From Pseudomonadales bacterium (lineage in GTDB: Bacteria > Pseudomonadota > Gammaproteobacteria > Pseudomonadales > Ketobacteraceae), in assembly GCA_002701845.1 (NCBI GenBank), contig NZXG01000013.1:1-64000 (forward strand): DNA of 64,000 bases, written 5' to 3'. A model generated the notes under the pieces. That model did no database searches. It had not been told where the DNA came from and worked only from the letters and a program-made list of their open reading frames with translations. Shown piece after piece: positions 37,332-48,183 of the stretch. A program made the position numbers and the translations under genes. Each line of letters begins with the position of its first letter. Within the stretch, counting starts at the first letter, position 1.

Positions 37332-37471
37332 TTCCGCGACGGCTGTTCCGCGACGGCTGTTCCGCGACGGCTGTTCCACGACGGCTGTTCCACGACGGCT
37401 GTTCCACGACGGCTGTTCCACGACGGCTGTTCCACGACGGCTGTTCCACGACGGCTGCTCCACGACGGTCA
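37332..37471. repeat. 14-bp minisatellite, ten units
   Basis: Ten head-to-tail copies of TTCCRCGACGGCTG. The first three have GCG (37332-37373), the next six have ACG (37374-37457), and the last (37458-37471, CTCCACGACGGTCA) is degenerate and runs into the terminator stem. The clean split between the two variants suggests expansion of each by slippage. It lies between the converging fmdB and GST genes and is not coding. Confidence 0.95.
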
Positions 37472-37508
37472 CACCCGCTTTCTACAAGTTTGCGGTGTGG
37501 CCGTTTTT
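37465..37508. terminator. Terminator downstream of fmdB, sharing its left arm with the minisatellite
   Basis: The left arm ACGGTCACACCCGC (37465-37478) pairs with GCGGTGTGGCCGT (37492-37504) with one bulge, followed by TTTT ending at 37508. It would end the urtABCDE-fmdAB transcript. The first bases of the stem (ACGGTC) are the final repeat unit, so the array may have grown out of the terminator arm. Confidence 0.8.
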
Positions 37509-37522
37509 ACTTGCAGCCTGCT

Positions 37523-38257
37523 TCAGGCGCCGCGGTAGCGGGCGTAAATATCCCGGGCCCACTGCAATTGCGGTTCCAATGCCGCCACTTCGCTGTGCAA
37601 CGGTTCCGGTAACGCGGCTGGCCAGTTAAGGCCATATTGCGGTGGCATAAACAAAGGCGCCAGTAATGCCGCAGCGGTCAGATCCGCCCGGCTGAAGCCG
37701 GCACCCACCAGATAGCCGCTATCCCCCACCGAGTCGTTCAACCGCTCCAATGCCATCAGCACCCGTTGTTTGGATTCCGCTGCGGTGGCAGGATTTATGT
37801 TCATCCGTTTACGCATCACCGTCACCAGCTTGGGATAGATCAAGCGTAACCACGGCCGCCACCAGAACGGCCCACCGGTGGCAAAGAAACCGGTTACTAG
37901 TGATGGATGCTGCAACAGGGTCTGGTACACATAGCGCCGTACATGCACGCCGATTTCCTTATCCAGATAGCGCTCCCATTCCAGCGCCGCCTGGGCCTCG
38001 CCGGAATTTACCGGCGTCAGCTTGCGGGCCGGGAACTTTTCATCCAGATAAGTAAGAATCTGCTCCGAACCCTGAATGCTGCGGCCCTCGTGCTCCAGCA
38101 CCGGCACCGAGCTTTGTGCCGCCAGCCGGCGGATTACCTTGACGTGCTGCCCCGGCAGCAGATTTTTGGTGGTGTAATCCAGCGCCTTAAAATCCAGCGC
38201 CCAGCGGGCTTTCTCACAAAAATGGGAGATGGGGAATTGATAGAGAGTCAGTGACAT
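37523..38257 (-). CDS. Glutathione S-transferase family protein
   Basis: 244 residues. The N-terminal thioredoxin-like domain is ISHFCEKARWALDFKAL, where Cys sits in the usual activation position, followed by VPVLEHEG and the Ser of the glutathione-binding SEQILTYLD motif. The helical C-terminal domain has LVGAGFSRADLTAAALLAPL. The substrate is unknown. It converges on fmdB across the minisatellite. Confidence 0.88.
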   Translation of the reverse strand: MSLTLYQFPISHFCEKARWALDFKALDYTTKNLLPGQHVKVIRRLAAQSSVPVLEHEGRSIQGSEQILTYLDEKFPARKLTPVNSGEAQAALEWERYLDKEIGVHVRRYVYQTLLQHPSLVTGFFATGGPFWWRPWLRLIYPKLVTVMRKRMNINPATAAESKQRVLMALERLNDSVGDSGYLVGAGFSRADLTAAALLAPLFMPPQYGLNWPAALPEPLHSEVAALEPQLQWARDIYARYRGA

Positions 38258-38402
38258 AGTGGGACGCTGTGGTTACCGTACTTTGTTGTTGGCTTGTTGT
38301 TGGGTTGTTATTGGTAATTCTGTATTTATTGTAAATCAGAGCTACGTTCTATCATACTTGGCAAACCATGCCTATCAGCCAACAGCCACAACGGGAGTGA
38401 GC

Positions 38403-38864
38403 ATGAAGCAGTTACTGGTGGTGGCTCATGCGCCATCCGACAACACCCGCAAGCTGCGCGAGGCGGTACTGGAGGGCACCCGGCACCCGTCTATCTGCGA
38501 TGTCAGCGTCAAGGAAGTGGAACCGCTGCATGCCATCGCCAACGACGTGCTGGAGGCGGATGCCATCATTCTCGGGACCCCGGAAAACCTGGGTTACATG
38601 AGTGGGGCCTTGAAAGACTTCTTCGATCGTATTTATTACCCCTGCCTGGAACAAAAGCAGGGGCTTCCCTTTGCCTTATATGTGCGGGCCGGGCAGGACG
38701 GCACCGGTACCTGTCGGGCGGTGGACAGCATCACCACCGGCCTGCGCTGGAAAGCCGTGCGGGAGCCCCTGGTGTGCCGGGGCCAATGGAATCCGGAATT
38801 TGTGGACCAGTGCCGTGACCTGGGCACCACCATGGCCATGAGCCTGGATGCGGGCATCATCTGA
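38403..38864 (+). CDS. Flavodoxin-fold FMN reductase-like protein
   Basis: 153 residues with the flavodoxin-like fold of NADPH-dependent FMN reductases and multimeric flavodoxins. Features are LLVVAHAPSDNTRKL (phosphate-binding loop), IILGTPENLGYMSGALKDFF (FMN isoalloxazine loop) and LYVRAGQDGTG. The start is the ATG at 38403 because GGGAG lies seven bases before it; the frame opens at 38259 without a usable signal. It is divergent from the GST gene. The electron acceptor is unknown. Confidence 0.8.
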   Translation: MKQLLVVAHAPSDNTRKLREAVLEGTRHPSICDVSVKEVEPLHAIANDVLEADAIILGTPENLGYMSGALKDFFDRIYYPCLEQKQGLPFALYVRAGQDGTGTCRAVDSITTGLRWKAVREPLVCRGQWNPEFVDQCRDLGTTMAMSLDAGII

Positions 38865-38902
38865 TAAACCCTCTACTATCAGTAACTTAGCACATTCTTT
38901 CT

Positions 38903-38939
38903 GGTGCCCGGTCAGACCCGGCGCCAGCATTGAATTTTT
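38903..38939 (+). terminator. Possible terminator after the flavodoxin-like gene
   Basis: Arms GGTGCCCGG and CCGGCGCC form a bulged hairpin, with a T5 run about nine bases after the stem. The spacing to the T-run is long, so confidence is modest. Confidence 0.4.
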
Positions 38940-39031
38940 GGGTCGCTAAATACCTATCTGTTTCTACACTTAATGACTGAACACCGATTATCGCTCGCCA
39001 GGTTTGAGTCAATTTGAGCAAAGGAGCTACG

Positions 39032-41446
39032 ATGAATCTCGGCCCAATTTCCGCGCTGTTCAACGGCGCAGCCCACCGCCAGAACGAGGCCCGTCTGGCG
39101 CAACTGGAGTCACTGTTTCAGGCCATGGATCAGAGCCATGCCCGGGTGGAGTTCGATGCCGACGGCCAGATTCTGGATGCCAATGAGCAGTTTCTGCGGT
39201 TACTGGGCTTCCCGGCAGATGCGCTGCCGGGCAAGAGCCATCACAGCCTGCTGCCACCGGAACAGGCCAGCGCCCTGGACGATCTTTGGCGTCATCTGCG
39301 CCAGGGCCAGCCGCAGACGGGGGAATACCGGCACCGCACCCAGGACGGCGCCACCCTGTGGCTACAGAGCAGCTTTATTCCGGTGAGCGATGACACCGGC
39401 CAGCTGCAGAAAGTGGTCTGTTTTGCCCGTGACGTGACCCATCAGCGCCAGCAACAGGACGATCAACGCCGACAATTGCAGGCCCTGGACCGCTCCCAGG
39501 CGGTGATCGAGTTCGATATGGACGGCACCATCCTCAATGCCAATGACAACTTCCTGGCGGTGATGGGCTACCAACGGCAAGAAGTACTGGGCAAGCACCA
39601 CAGCATGTTCGTGGCCCCGGAAGAGGCCAATGGCGAGAAGTACCGCCGCTTCTGGAGCACCCTGCGTCAGGGTAAGTTCCACTCAGCCACCTACCGGCGC
39701 CAGGGCAAAGGCGGCAAGGCGATTTGGATTCAGGCCTCCTACAACCCAATTCTGGATGATCAGGGCCAGCCCTACAAAGTGGTAAAGTTCGCCTCGGACG
39801 TCACGGAACAGACCCTGAAAAATGCCGATTTTGCCAGCCAGATTGATGCCATCTCCCGCTCCCAGGCGGTGATCGAGTTCAATATGGATGGCACTATCCG
39901 CGGTGCCAATGACAATTTCCTCAGTGTCATGGGCTATCAGGCTGACGAGATCATCGGCCGCCACCATCGCATCTTCGTGGCGCCGGAGGAGCGGGAAACC
40001 CCGGACTACCAGGCGTTCTGGCAGGCTCTGCGCTCTGGCGAGCACTTTTCCAGTGAGTACAAGCGCATTAGCAAGAGCGGCGGGGAAGTCTGGATTCAGG
40101 CTTCCTACAACCCGATCCTGGACCAGGAAGGCAAGCCCTTTAAAGTGGTCAAGTACGCCACGGATATCAGCGAACAGAAGCGCCGTAACGCCGATTTCCA
40201 AAGCCAGCTGGAGGCGATCTCCCGCTCCCAGGCGGTGATCGAGTTCAAGCTGGACGGCACCATCGTCCATGCCAACGACAATTTCCTTCAGGTGCTGGGT
40301 TACCCGTTGGACGAAGTGGTGGGTCGCCATCACCGTATGTTTGTGGACGATGCCTTTGCCCGGTCTCCCGCCTACAAGTCCTTCTGGGATGCCCTGAACG
40401 CCGGAAAATTCTTCAGTGAAGAGTACGAGCGTATCGGCAAAGGGGGCAAGCGGGTGTGGATTCAGGCGTCCTACAATCCCATTTTTGATGCCTCCGGTCG
40501 CCCCTATAAAGTAGTGAAGTACGCCACCGATATTACCGAGCGCAAACAGGCCGTGAACGAGATCAACCAGTGCCTGCTGGCCCTGGCGGAGGGAGATTTG
40601 GGGCAGCGGGTACAAGGAGCCTATCAGGGTGAGTTTCTGGCACTTAAGAGCGCCCTCAACAGCACCATGAAGCGGTTGCAGAATATGGTGGCCAGTATTC
40701 AGACCGCCGCCGATGATATCCAGGTGGGTGCCTCGGAAATCCAGCGCGGCAATATGGATTTGAGCCGGCGCACCGAAAGTCAGGCGGCGTCACTGGAGGA
40801 AACCGCCTCCAGCATGGAGCAGATGACCGCGCAACTGAACCAAAGCACCACCAACGCCCGGGACGCCAATCGCAGCGCCGATATCGCGGAAAAGGCCGCC
40901 ATGGCCGGCAAGGAGGTGGTGCTGGACACCATCAAGGCCATGGAAGCCATCCAGGGTTCCAGCAAACAGATTGCGGATATCATCACCGCCATCGACGAAA
41001 TTGCCTTCCAGACCAACCTGTTGGCCCTGAACGCCGCAGTGGAAGCAGCCCGGGCCGGGGAACAGGGTCGGGGCTTCGCGGTGGTGGCCGGCGAGGTACG
41101 CAGCCTGGCGCAACGCTCCGCCGCCGCCGCCAAGGAAATTGGTCAGCTGATCAAGGACAGTGTCAGCAAGGTGGAAACCGGCACTTCCATGGTGAACAAG
41201 TCCGGCCAGACCCTGGAGGAGATCATCAATAACGTGGTCACCGTCAGTGCTCAGGTGTCGGAAATTGCCTCCTCTTCCGCCGAGCAGTTGGCTGGTATCC
41301 AGCAGGTCAACCAGGCGGTGAGCAGCATTGATGAAGTGACCCAGCAGAACTCCGCCCTGATGGAGGAAGTCACCGCCGCCACCACCTCCATGGTGGAACA
41401 GGTGGATAAGATGCGTCAGGAGCTGAGCTTTTTCCAGCAGGGCTGA
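39032..41446 (+). CDS. Soluble methyl-accepting chemotaxis protein with four PAS domains
   Basis: 804 residues, no membrane helix, start at 39032 behind AAGGAG. Four PAS modules lie in a row, each about 122 residues: a diverged first one ([19 protein letters not shown]) and three near-copies opening RSQAVIEF. A short HAMP-like linker precedes the MCP signalling domain with the conserved hairpin tip ([22 protein letters not shown]). No C-terminal CheR/CheB pentapeptide is seen. The PAS/MCP layout is that of energy-taxis and biofilm-dispersion receptors (Aer/BdlA type), where PAS domains bind haem or FAD. The ligand here is unknown. Confidence 0.92.
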   Translation: MNLGPISALFNGAAHRQNEARLAQLESLFQAMDQSHARVEFDADGQILDANEQFLRLLGFPADALPGKSHHSLLPPEQASALDDLWRHLRQGQPQTGEYRHRTQDGATLWLQSSFIPVSDDTGQLQKVVCFARDVTHQRQQQDDQRRQLQALDRSQAVIEFDMDGTILNANDNFLAVMGYQRQEVLGKHHSMFVAPEEANGEKYRRFWSTLRQGKFHSATYRRQGKGGKAIWIQASYNPILDDQGQPYKVVKFASDVTEQTLKNADFASQIDAISRSQAVIEFNMDGTIRGANDNFLSVMGYQADEIIGRHHRIFVAPEERETPDYQAFWQALRSGEHFSSEYKRISKSGGEVWIQASYNPILDQEGKPFKVVKYATDISEQKRRNADFQSQLEAISRSQAVIEFKLDGTIVHANDNFLQVLGYPLDEVVGRHHRMFVDDAFARSPAYKSFWDALNAGKFFSEEYERIGKGGKRVWIQASYNPIFDASGRPYKVVKYATDITERKQAVNEINQCLLALAEGDLGQRVQGAYQGEFLALKSALNSTMKRLQNMVASIQTAADDIQVGASEIQRGNMDLSRRTESQAASLEETASSMEQMTAQLNQSTTNARDANRSADIAEKAAMAGKEVVLDTIKAMEAIQGSSKQIADIITAIDEIAFQTNLLALNAAVEAARAGEQGRGFAVVAGEVRSLAQRSAAAAKEIGQLIKDSVSKVETGTSMVNKSGQTLEEIINNVVTVSAQVSEIASSSAEQLAGIQQVNQAVSSIDEVTQQNSALMEEVTAATTSMVEQVDKMRQELSFFQQG

Positions 41447-41476
41447 ACCACCCCGCCCACCACGTCAGCATTCACC

Positions 41477-41509
41477 CCCGGAAGCAGCCCATGGCGGCTG
41501 CATTCCGGG
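41477..41509. terminator. Strong hairpin after the chemoreceptor gene
   Basis: CCCGGAAGCAGCC (41477-41489) pairs with GGCTGCATTCCGGG (41496-41509) with a single bulge and a six-base loop. It lies between the chemoreceptor stop and the ygiQ start. A T6 run follows only at about 41546, so it may act as a Rho-independent terminator weakly or as an mRNA end stabiliser. Confidence 0.55.
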
Positions 41510-41561
41510 CCTGAATTCGCTACACTAGCCGGCCCATTCAGCGGCGTTTTTTTGAATTCCC

Positions 41562-43838
41562 ATGCTGGCAGCGAAATCCCTGTTCACCTATCCCCATTAC
41601 TGGGCGGAATGCTTCGGCACCGCCCCGTTTCTCCCCATGAGCCGTGAGGAAATGACGGCCCTGGGCTGGGACAGCTGCGACATTATTATCATCAGCGGCG
41701 ATGCCTATGTGGATCATCCCAGTTTCGGCATGGCGGTGATCGGCCGGCTGCTGGAAAGCCAGGGGTTCCGGGTGGGCATTATCGCGCAACCGGACTGGCA
41801 CAGCGCGGAGGCCTTTAAAGCCCTGGGCCGCCCCAATCTGTTCTATGCCGTGTCCGCCGGCAACATGGACTCCATGATCAATCGCTACACCGCAGACCTG
41901 AAAATCCGTCACGATGACGCTTATACCCCCGACAATGTGGGGGGCAAGCGGCCGGATCGTGCCGTGCTGGTGTATTCCCAGCGCTGCCGGGAATCCTATA
42001 ACGACGTGCCCATTCTGATTGGCGGGATCGAAGCCAGTCTGCGGCGGGTGGCCCATTACGATTACTGGAGCAATAAAGTGCGGCGTTCAGTGCTGATGGA
42101 CGCCAAGGCCGATCTGCTGGTGTACGGCAACGCGGAGCGGGCAGTGGTGGAAATCGCCCACCGGGTGGCCGCCGGCCAGGCCATGAAGAGCATTCAGGAT
42201 GTGCGCGGCACCGCCTGCATGGTGAACGAGTTACCCAGCCACTGGGATTGCAAGGACTCCACCAGAATCGACACCCCGGGGCGGGTGGACCCCATGCACA
42301 ATCCCTATCACTGGGAGCAGACCAACGAGGCGTTGAACGCCCCCTGCGCCAACGGGGAAAACCCCGCCCCGGCGGACCAGGCCCAGGTGGTGCACATTCG
42401 CCCCGCCGCTGGCAGCAAGCCGGAACTGATCCTGCTGCCGGCGTTTGAAAAAGTCAGCAAGGATCCGGTGCTGTACGCCCACGCCTCCCGGGTATTGCAT
42501 CTGGAGACCAACCCTTCCAACGCCCGCACCCTGGTGCAGAAACACGGTGACCGTTACCTGTGGGTGAACCCACCGCCGGTGCCGTTGACCACCGAAGAGC
42601 TGGACGACGTCTTTGAGCTGCCGTTTCAACGGGTGCCCCATCCCGCTTACGGCAATGCCCGTATTCCGGCCTACGAGATGATCCGCTTTTCCGTGAACAT
42701 CATGCGCGGCTGTTTTGGCGGTTGTTCCTTCTGTTCCATTACCGAACATGAGGGTCGCGTTATTCAAAGCCGGTCCGAGGATTCCATCCTCCGGGAAATC
42801 GAAAAAATCCGCGACCAGACCCCCGGCTTTACCGGTACCATCTCCGACCTGGGCGGCCCCACCGCCAACATGTATCAGCTTAACTGCGTCAGTGAGGAGA
42901 TCCACCAGAACTGCCGCCGGCTGTCCTGCGTGTTTCCCACCATCTGCAAAAACCTGGTGACCGACCACAGCCCCACCACCCGGCTGTATCGTCGCGCCCG
43001 GGAACTGCCGGGAATCAAACGGGTCATGATTGCCTCCGGGCTGCGCTATGACCTGGCGGTGCGGGATCCGGAATATGTGAAGGAACTGGTGACCCACCAT
43101 GTGGGCGGCTACCTGAAAATTGCCCCGGAGCACACCGAGACGGCGCCCCTGGATAAAATGATGAAGCCGGGCATGGGTGCCTACGATGAATTCAAAGCAC
43201 TGTTCGACCGGTTTTCCAAAGAGGCCGACAAGGAACAATATCTGATTCCCTATTTTATCGCCGCCCACCCCGGCACCAGCGATGAAGACATGCTGGGGCT
43301 GGCGTTCTGGCTCAAAAAGAATGATTTCCGTGCCGACCAGGTGCAGACTTTTTATCCGTCGCCCATGGCCATGGCCACCACCATGTACCACACCGCCAAG
43401 GACCCAATCCACCGGGTAAACTACAAAAGCGCTGAGGTCGTTGTTCCCAAGGGGGAGAAACGCCGCCGTCTGCACAAGGCGTTTCTGCGTTACCACGATC
43501 CGGACAACTGGCCCCTGCTGCGGGAGGCCCTGAAAAACATGGGTAAAGCCCACCTGATCGGCTATGGCAAAAAGAACCTGGTCCCCCCCCGCCAGCCGGC
43601 CAATCATCCCTCCGCCAAACCGGGCACCGCCAATTCCGGAGCCGGCAAGCGCCGTAATCGCAACAACCCCGGCAAAGGGGCCTTCCTCACCCAGCATACT
43701 GGGCTGCCGCCCCGGGGCGGCATTGACGCCGGCCGCGGTGCCGGCAAAAGCGGCTCGGGTAAAAGTCACTCGGTTAAGAGTACCCGGGGTAAGGGCAAAT
43801 TGGGTAAAGGCAAACAGGCTCGCCGGGGGCGGCGTTAA
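41562..43838 (+). CDS. ygiQ: YgiQ-family radical SAM protein
   Basis: 758 residues. The family N-terminus is present ([38 protein letters not shown]). The radical-SAM cluster motif CFGGCSFC (about residues 384-391) binds a 4Fe-4S cluster. IAPEHTE and [13 protein letters not shown] are typical YgiQ C-terminal motifs. The C-terminal 80 residues are a Lys/Arg/Gly-rich tail ([15 protein letters not shown]), probably disordered and perhaps RNA-binding. The biological reaction is not known. Its TAA overlaps the stop of the convergent DHH gene (TTAA). Confidence 0.93.
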   Translation: MLAAKSLFTYPHYWAECFGTAPFLPMSREEMTALGWDSCDIIIISGDAYVDHPSFGMAVIGRLLESQGFRVGIIAQPDWHSAEAFKALGRPNLFYAVSAGNMDSMINRYTADLKIRHDDAYTPDNVGGKRPDRAVLVYSQRCRESYNDVPILIGGIEASLRRVAHYDYWSNKVRRSVLMDAKADLLVYGNAERAVVEIAHRVAAGQAMKSIQDVRGTACMVNELPSHWDCKDSTRIDTPGRVDPMHNPYHWEQTNEALNAPCANGENPAPADQAQVVHIRPAAGSKPELILLPAFEKVSKDPVLYAHASRVLHLETNPSNARTLVQKHGDRYLWVNPPPVPLTTEELDDVFELPFQRVPHPAYGNARIPAYEMIRFSVNIMRGCFGGCSFCSITEHEGRVIQSRSEDSILREIEKIRDQTPGFTGTISDLGGPTANMYQLNCVSEEIHQNCRRLSCVFPTICKNLVTDHSPTTRLYRRARELPGIKRVMIASGLRYDLAVRDPEYVKELVTHHVGGYLKIAPEHTETAPLDKMMKPGMGAYDEFKALFDRFSKEADKEQYLIPYFIAAHPGTSDEDMLGLAFWLKKNDFRADQVQTFYPSPMAMATTMYHTAKDPIHRVNYKSAEVVVPKGEKRRRLHKAFLRYHDPDNWPLLREALKNMGKAHLIGYGKKNLVPPRQPANHPSAKPGTANSGAGKRRNRNNPGKGAFLTQHTGLPPRGGIDAGRGAGKSGSGKSHSVKSTRGKGKLGKGKQARRGRR

Positions 43839-44701
43839 TCCGCCGCCGGCGGTTCCACTTCCAGCAGCGCCTCATCCAGCAGAGTGACAAATCCCGCCGC
43901 ATTGCGGTGACCTCCACCCCCGAAGCGTTGGGCAATGGCCGCCACGTCCTCGCCGGCGGCGGTGGAGCGCAGAGACCAGCTGCGGCGCTGGCCTTTGTCG
44001 GTATAGCCGGCGGCAAACGGCTGACCCTCCGCCAGCTCCCCCACCAGTTCACTGACAATGGCCCGGGGGCAGTTGACGATGGGCACTTCAAAACCGGCGA
44101 TCCGGCCCAGGGTGGCCGCCCGCCGCCCCTGTTCGATCATCTGCTGCCGGTAACGATTGATGGCGTTACCCTCGGTCACCAGGCAGGCAAAGGCTTCCGC
44201 ATCGGTGGCCACCTGGTGCCAGTGTTCGAAACGGAAGGGATGGGACATCAGCCCCGCATTGACATCCTGACTTTCCGGAATCTCCCAGCGCCACATATCC
44301 CGATCCTGCACGCAGGCAATCAGTTTCGGCGGCGGGCCGGCATGAAAATATTCCCAGGTGATCATGGCGCCGGAGCGCTCCATATCCAGAACCAGTTCCA
44401 GGTTGGGGCACTCCCGATCCAGACCCGTTAATTGCTCCAGGGCCGTGATATGATGGTCCAGCACAATCACCCGCTCAGCCTGCCGGCACAGCTGCACCAT
44501 GGGCTCCCGTTTATAGGCGTAATCCAGCACGTAAACCGTGCGGCCACTCACCTCCGGCGGAGTATCACCATGGGCCGCCGGCAGATAGTCCGCTTCGATA
44601 CCCCGGTTAAGATGAAAATGCACCCAGGCGCCATAGGCGCTGCCGAATCCGTCCAGACAATTGGCGTGAAATATTACCAGGGGTTTATGGCTGTCACTCA
44701 T
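43835..44701 (-). CDS. DHH-family phosphoesterase
   Basis: 288 residues from the ATG at 44701. The DHH motif ([12 protein letters not shown]) is preceded by [13 protein letters not shown] and VLDYAYKR, giving the metal-binding Asp/His set. The C-terminal DHHA1 domain has the [11 protein letters not shown] motif. The family cleaves phosphodiester bonds of nanoRNA, cyclic dinucleotides or similar. The exact substrate is not determinable here. It converges on ygiQ with overlapping stop codons. Confidence 0.88.
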   Translation of the reverse strand: MSDSHKPLVIFHANCLDGFGSAYGAWVHFHLNRGIEADYLPAAHGDTPPEVSGRTVYVLDYAYKREPMVQLCRQAERVIVLDHHITALEQLTGLDRECPNLELVLDMERSGAMITWEYFHAGPPPKLIACVQDRDMWRWEIPESQDVNAGLMSHPFRFEHWHQVATDAEAFACLVTEGNAINRYRQQMIEQGRRAATLGRIAGFEVPIVNCPRAIVSELVGELAEGQPFAAGYTDKGQRRSWSLRSTAAGEDVAAIAQRFGGGGHRNAAGFVTLLDEALLEVEPPAAD

Positions 44702-44738
44702 ACTGCAATCTGTTCTCAATGCTGGGGCGCGCACTCTA

Positions 44739-45446
44739 TCACGCGCGGTAAATCTCTGTCAGCGCCCGCTCGGTGAAACTCACCAGGTTGGGCCATTTTT
44801 TTACGGTTTCCTTTAATGGTGACGCAATGGGCGGCTGCAGAATATTGGCCAGGTAACTCACCGCCACTACATCCAGTTTCACCAACTGCCCGCCACCGAA
44901 CCAGGGCTGATCCCCCAGCAATGTCCCCAGGGCGTCAATATGTTTGGCGCCGATGGAATACACCTCGGCCCGGTTGTGCCGGCCCATGCCCTGTCCAATC
45001 AGATCCCCCTGCATTTTTTTGCGGATCTGGGTGGTGATCACCGGTCGGATCAGTTTGGGAATGGCCCCAAACATGGTGTCACGCACCTGGTCCCAGTTGT
45101 CGTCATCCATCCAGCGGCTGTACACCATCACGAAGTACAGGCTCTCGTCACACATGGAGCGCATGGCATGGTGTACCGCCCGGGTCACCTGATCCAGGGG
45201 CTGATCCAGATCCAGCATCTGATGGGAGTGCAGATATTCATAGATCTGCTCCGAATCCCCCATCACCTGGCCATTGATTTTCACATAGGGAATTTTTTGT
45301 TTCGGCCCTTTGCGGGGATCGTTCTGTTCCACAATCCGATACGGTAATCCGCCCAGCTTCAGATAACCCTCCAGCTTCATGCAAAAGGGTGAAGGATTCG
45401 GCAGGCCCCAGGCCCGGCTGAACTGATACACGGTAATATTAAACAT
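44739..45446 (-). CDS. GST-like protein of the metaxin/FAXC type
   Basis: 235 residues from the ATG at 45446 with AGGGGA seven bases upstream. The thioredoxin-like N-terminus (YQFSRAWGLPNPSPFCMKLE, KQKIPYVKING, GDSEQIYEYL) is followed by a helical domain with a long C-terminal stretch (WFGGGQLVKLDVVAVSYLA). It resembles bacterial proteins related to metaxin and to failed-axon-connections (FAXC) rather than classic GSTs. Function unknown. It is divergent from hrpB. Confidence 0.8.
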   Translation of the reverse strand: MFNITVYQFSRAWGLPNPSPFCMKLEGYLKLGGLPYRIVEQNDPRKGPKQKIPYVKINGQVMGDSEQIYEYLHSHQMLDLDQPLDQVTRAVHHAMRSMCDESLYFVMVYSRWMDDDNWDQVRDTMFGAIPKLIRPVITTQIRKKMQGDLIGQGMGRHNRAEVYSIGAKHIDALGTLLGDQPWFGGGQLVKLDVVAVSYLANILQPPIASPLKETVKKWPNLVSFTERALTEIYRA

Positions 45447-45575
45447 GACGGTTCCCCTGACCTTCCCTGCAGCGCTGTTTCCTGGCGGATCATAACCCGC
45501 ACCGGCAAGCCTGCAAATGCACTGTCTGTACACTTGTGTAAGCGGCCTCTAAACTTGGGGCCGGTTTGTTACGGA

Positions 45576-48056
45576 ATGTTCATCCTCGTGTTGCCCATTG
45601 AATCCATCCTGCCGGCGCTGCTCGGCACTCTGCAACAACATCAACTGGCGGTTTTGCAGGCGCCACCGGGGGCGGGCAAGACCACGCGGGTGCCCCTGGC
45701 GGCGCTGCAGTGTCCCTGGCTCGGGGGCCGCATTCTGCTGATCCAGCCACGACGGCTGGCGGTGTACAATGCGGCCCGCCGGCTGGCGCAACAGCTGGGG
45801 GAAGCCACCGGGTCGCGGGTGGGGCTGCACACCCGCTATGAGCGGGAGGTCTCCGCTGACACCCGTATTGAGGTGATCACTGACGGTATTTTCCTGACCC
45901 GACTGCAGCAGGACCCGGAGCTGAAAGGCGTCGGCCTGGTGCTGTTTGATGAATTCCACGAGCGTTCGGTGAACCTGGACCTGGGGCTGGCGTTCGCCCT
46001 GGAGGCCCGGGCCGCCCTGCGGGAGCCGGACAACCCCCTGCGCCTGCTGGTGATGTCCGCCACCCTGGATGGGGAGCGGCTGAGTCAGTGGCTGCAGGCG
46101 CCACTGCTGGTGTCGGAGGGGCGCCAGTACCCGGTCACCACTCACTATCGCCCCGCCCCCCTGGACCGCAATCCGATCGACCACATCACCCAGGTGGTGC
46201 GGGAGGCACTGGCATCCCAGCCCGGCAGCCTGCTGGTGTTTGTGCCGGGAATGGGTGAGATCCGGGCCGTGCAGCGGCGGCTGGAAGCGGCGGAGCTGGC
46301 ACCCGGGGTGGACCTGTTCCCCCTGCATGCCTCCCTGCCCCGCCCCCAGCAACAGGCGGCGCTGGAACCCTCACCCCCGGGACGACGCAAGGTGGTATTG
46401 GCCACCAATGTGGCGGAAACCAGCATCACCATCGAGGACGTGCAGGTGGTGATCGATTCCGGTCAGGTGAGGGTGGCCCGTTACGACGAACGCCGGGGGC
46501 TGGATCGGCTGCACACGGAAATGGTCTCCGCCGCCGCCGCCGACCAGCGCCGGGGGCGGGCCGGTCGGACCGGGGCCGGTGTCTGCTACCGCTTGTGGGG
46601 GGAAAGCCGCCAGGCGGGCCTGAAGCCCTTCGCCGACCCGCAAATCCTCACCACGGATCTGCAGCCGGTGGCCCTGGAACTGGCCCGCTGGGGGGCCCGG
46701 GACGCCACGGAACTGACCCTGCTGGACCCGCCGCCGGCCCCGCGCCTGGCCCGGGCCCGGGCACAATTGACCGCCCTGGGCGCGCTGCGGGCGGACGGCG
46801 CCATCAGCCCCCTGGGCCGGCAGTTGGCAAGCCTGGGGCTGAGCCCCCGCCTGGCGCTGCTGGTGTGGTCCGCCCGGGGCACTGCGGCGGCGGCGGACAC
46901 CATTGCCTGCGCCGCCCTGCTCACCGAGGGTGTACCACAGGGCACCTCCGGCACTGATCTGCGGCGGCACCTGGAGGCGCTCAACGGCACCCCGGCGCCG
47001 GGCCCATGGCGCCGGGTCCGGAGACTGCAACAGCAGCTGCAACGGCGTCTGGACCGGGAGCGACCACCCGGCGGGGACCAAGTCCCTGCCATCACGCTGC
47101 CACAGGCCCTGGCCCGGGCCTTCCCGGACCGGATCGCCCGCCAACGGTCGGAACAGCCACGCCGCTACCAGCTCAGCAACGGCAAAGGGCTGGAACTCGC
47201 CCCCGGCGACGCCCTGCAGCAGTCTCTCTACCTGGTGGTACTGGATGCCGGCGGTGGTGGCTCGGATCTGCGGCTGCATCTGGCCTGCCCCATTACCGAA
47301 GCGGAACTCACCGCCGCCCTGGATGAGCACATTCAAAGCCGGGAAACCGTGGCCTGGGATGCTTCCCGGGAAGCGGTGAAAGCCGAGCAGCAACACTGTC
47401 TGGGGGCCCTGGTGCTACGGCGCTCGCCGCTATTGGAGCCGGCCCCGGAGGCGGTCCAGGCCACTCTGATGCAAGCGCTGCGCGCCCGCGATCTGGAGCC
47501 CCTGCCCTGGAACCGGGAAACCCGGCAATTCTGTCAGCGCTGCAACTGGTGGCGGCAACAGAACCGTCCGGACTGGCCGGACTTCAGCACGCCAGCCCTG
47601 GCGGCGGAACTGGAGCATTGGCTGGCACCATTCCTGGCCGGTAGTAACAGCTTTGCGGATTTGTCGCAGGTGAATCTGTTGGATGCCCTGCAGCACCGCC
47701 TGGGCTGGGACCAGCTGGAGGAATTGGACCGGTGCGCACCCACGGCCTGGCCGCTGGCCACAGGCAGGCGAACGCTGGATTACAGCAACGACGGCCCCAC
47801 TCTGAGCGTCCGCCTGCAGGAGGTTCTGGGGCTGGACCAACACCCCTGCCTGGCGGACGGCACCCCCATTACCCTGGAGTTACTCTCCCCCGCCCGGCGC
47901 CCACTGCAAATCACCCGCGACTTACCGGGCTTCTGGCGCGGCAGTTATCAGGAAGTGGCCAAGGAGATGCGCGGCCGCTATCCGAAACATGTCTGGCCTG
48001 AGGATCCTGCCCGGGCCCAGGCCACCACCCTCAGCAAGCGGGCTCTGCAACGCTAG
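45576..48056 (+). CDS. hrpB: ATP-dependent helicase HrpB
   Basis: 826 residues from the ATG at 45576. It is a DEAH/RHA-type RNA helicase with Walker A APPGAGKTT, the DEFH box LVLFDEFHERS (DEFH is the HrpB form), SATLDG, and motif VI QRRGRAGRTGAGVCYRL. The HrpB C-terminal region (LLEPAPEAVQATLMQ; ending GRYPKHVWPEDPARA) completes it. The cellular role of HrpB is poorly known. Complete and without oddities. Confidence 0.94.
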   Translation: MFILVLPIESILPALLGTLQQHQLAVLQAPPGAGKTTRVPLAALQCPWLGGRILLIQPRRLAVYNAARRLAQQLGEATGSRVGLHTRYEREVSADTRIEVITDGIFLTRLQQDPELKGVGLVLFDEFHERSVNLDLGLAFALEARAALREPDNPLRLLVMSATLDGERLSQWLQAPLLVSEGRQYPVTTHYRPAPLDRNPIDHITQVVREALASQPGSLLVFVPGMGEIRAVQRRLEAAELAPGVDLFPLHASLPRPQQQAALEPSPPGRRKVVLATNVAETSITIEDVQVVIDSGQVRVARYDERRGLDRLHTEMVSAAAADQRRGRAGRTGAGVCYRLWGESRQAGLKPFADPQILTTDLQPVALELARWGARDATELTLLDPPPAPRLARARAQLTALGALRADGAISPLGRQLASLGLSPRLALLVWSARGTAAAADTIACAALLTEGVPQGTSGTDLRRHLEALNGTPAPGPWRRVRRLQQQLQRRLDRERPPGGDQVPAITLPQALARAFPDRIARQRSEQPRRYQLSNGKGLELAPGDALQQSLYLVVLDAGGGGSDLRLHLACPITEAELTAALDEHIQSRETVAWDASREAVKAEQQHCLGALVLRRSPLLEPAPEAVQATLMQALRARDLEPLPWNRETRQFCQRCNWWRQQNRPDWPDFSTPALAAELEHWLAPFLAGSNSFADLSQVNLLDALQHRLGWDQLEELDRCAPTAWPLATGRRTLDYSNDGPTLSVRLQEVLGLDQHPCLADGTPITLELLSPARRPLQITRDLPGFWRGSYQEVAKEMRGRYPKHVWPEDPARAQATTLSKRALQR

Positions 48057-48183
48057 CAAGCGCTTAGCCGCCGCTTGCCTGAACCACAAACTCTGGTGTA
48101 GTTTAGAAGCTACGGATGCAGTCAGACCCACAACAATAATAACCAGCGATTGCCAACGGACGCCCACCAGGGCGCGAGACGCC

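Noticed and set aside
37332..37471. Possible CRISPR array
   Set aside because: The units are directly adjacent 14-mers with no unique spacers, and no cas genes are present; it is a minisatellite.
42231..43769. 512-codon frame antisense to ygiQ
   Set aside because: It is a shadow of the GC-rich ygiQ coding strand; ygiQ has the radical-SAM motif and full family similarity.
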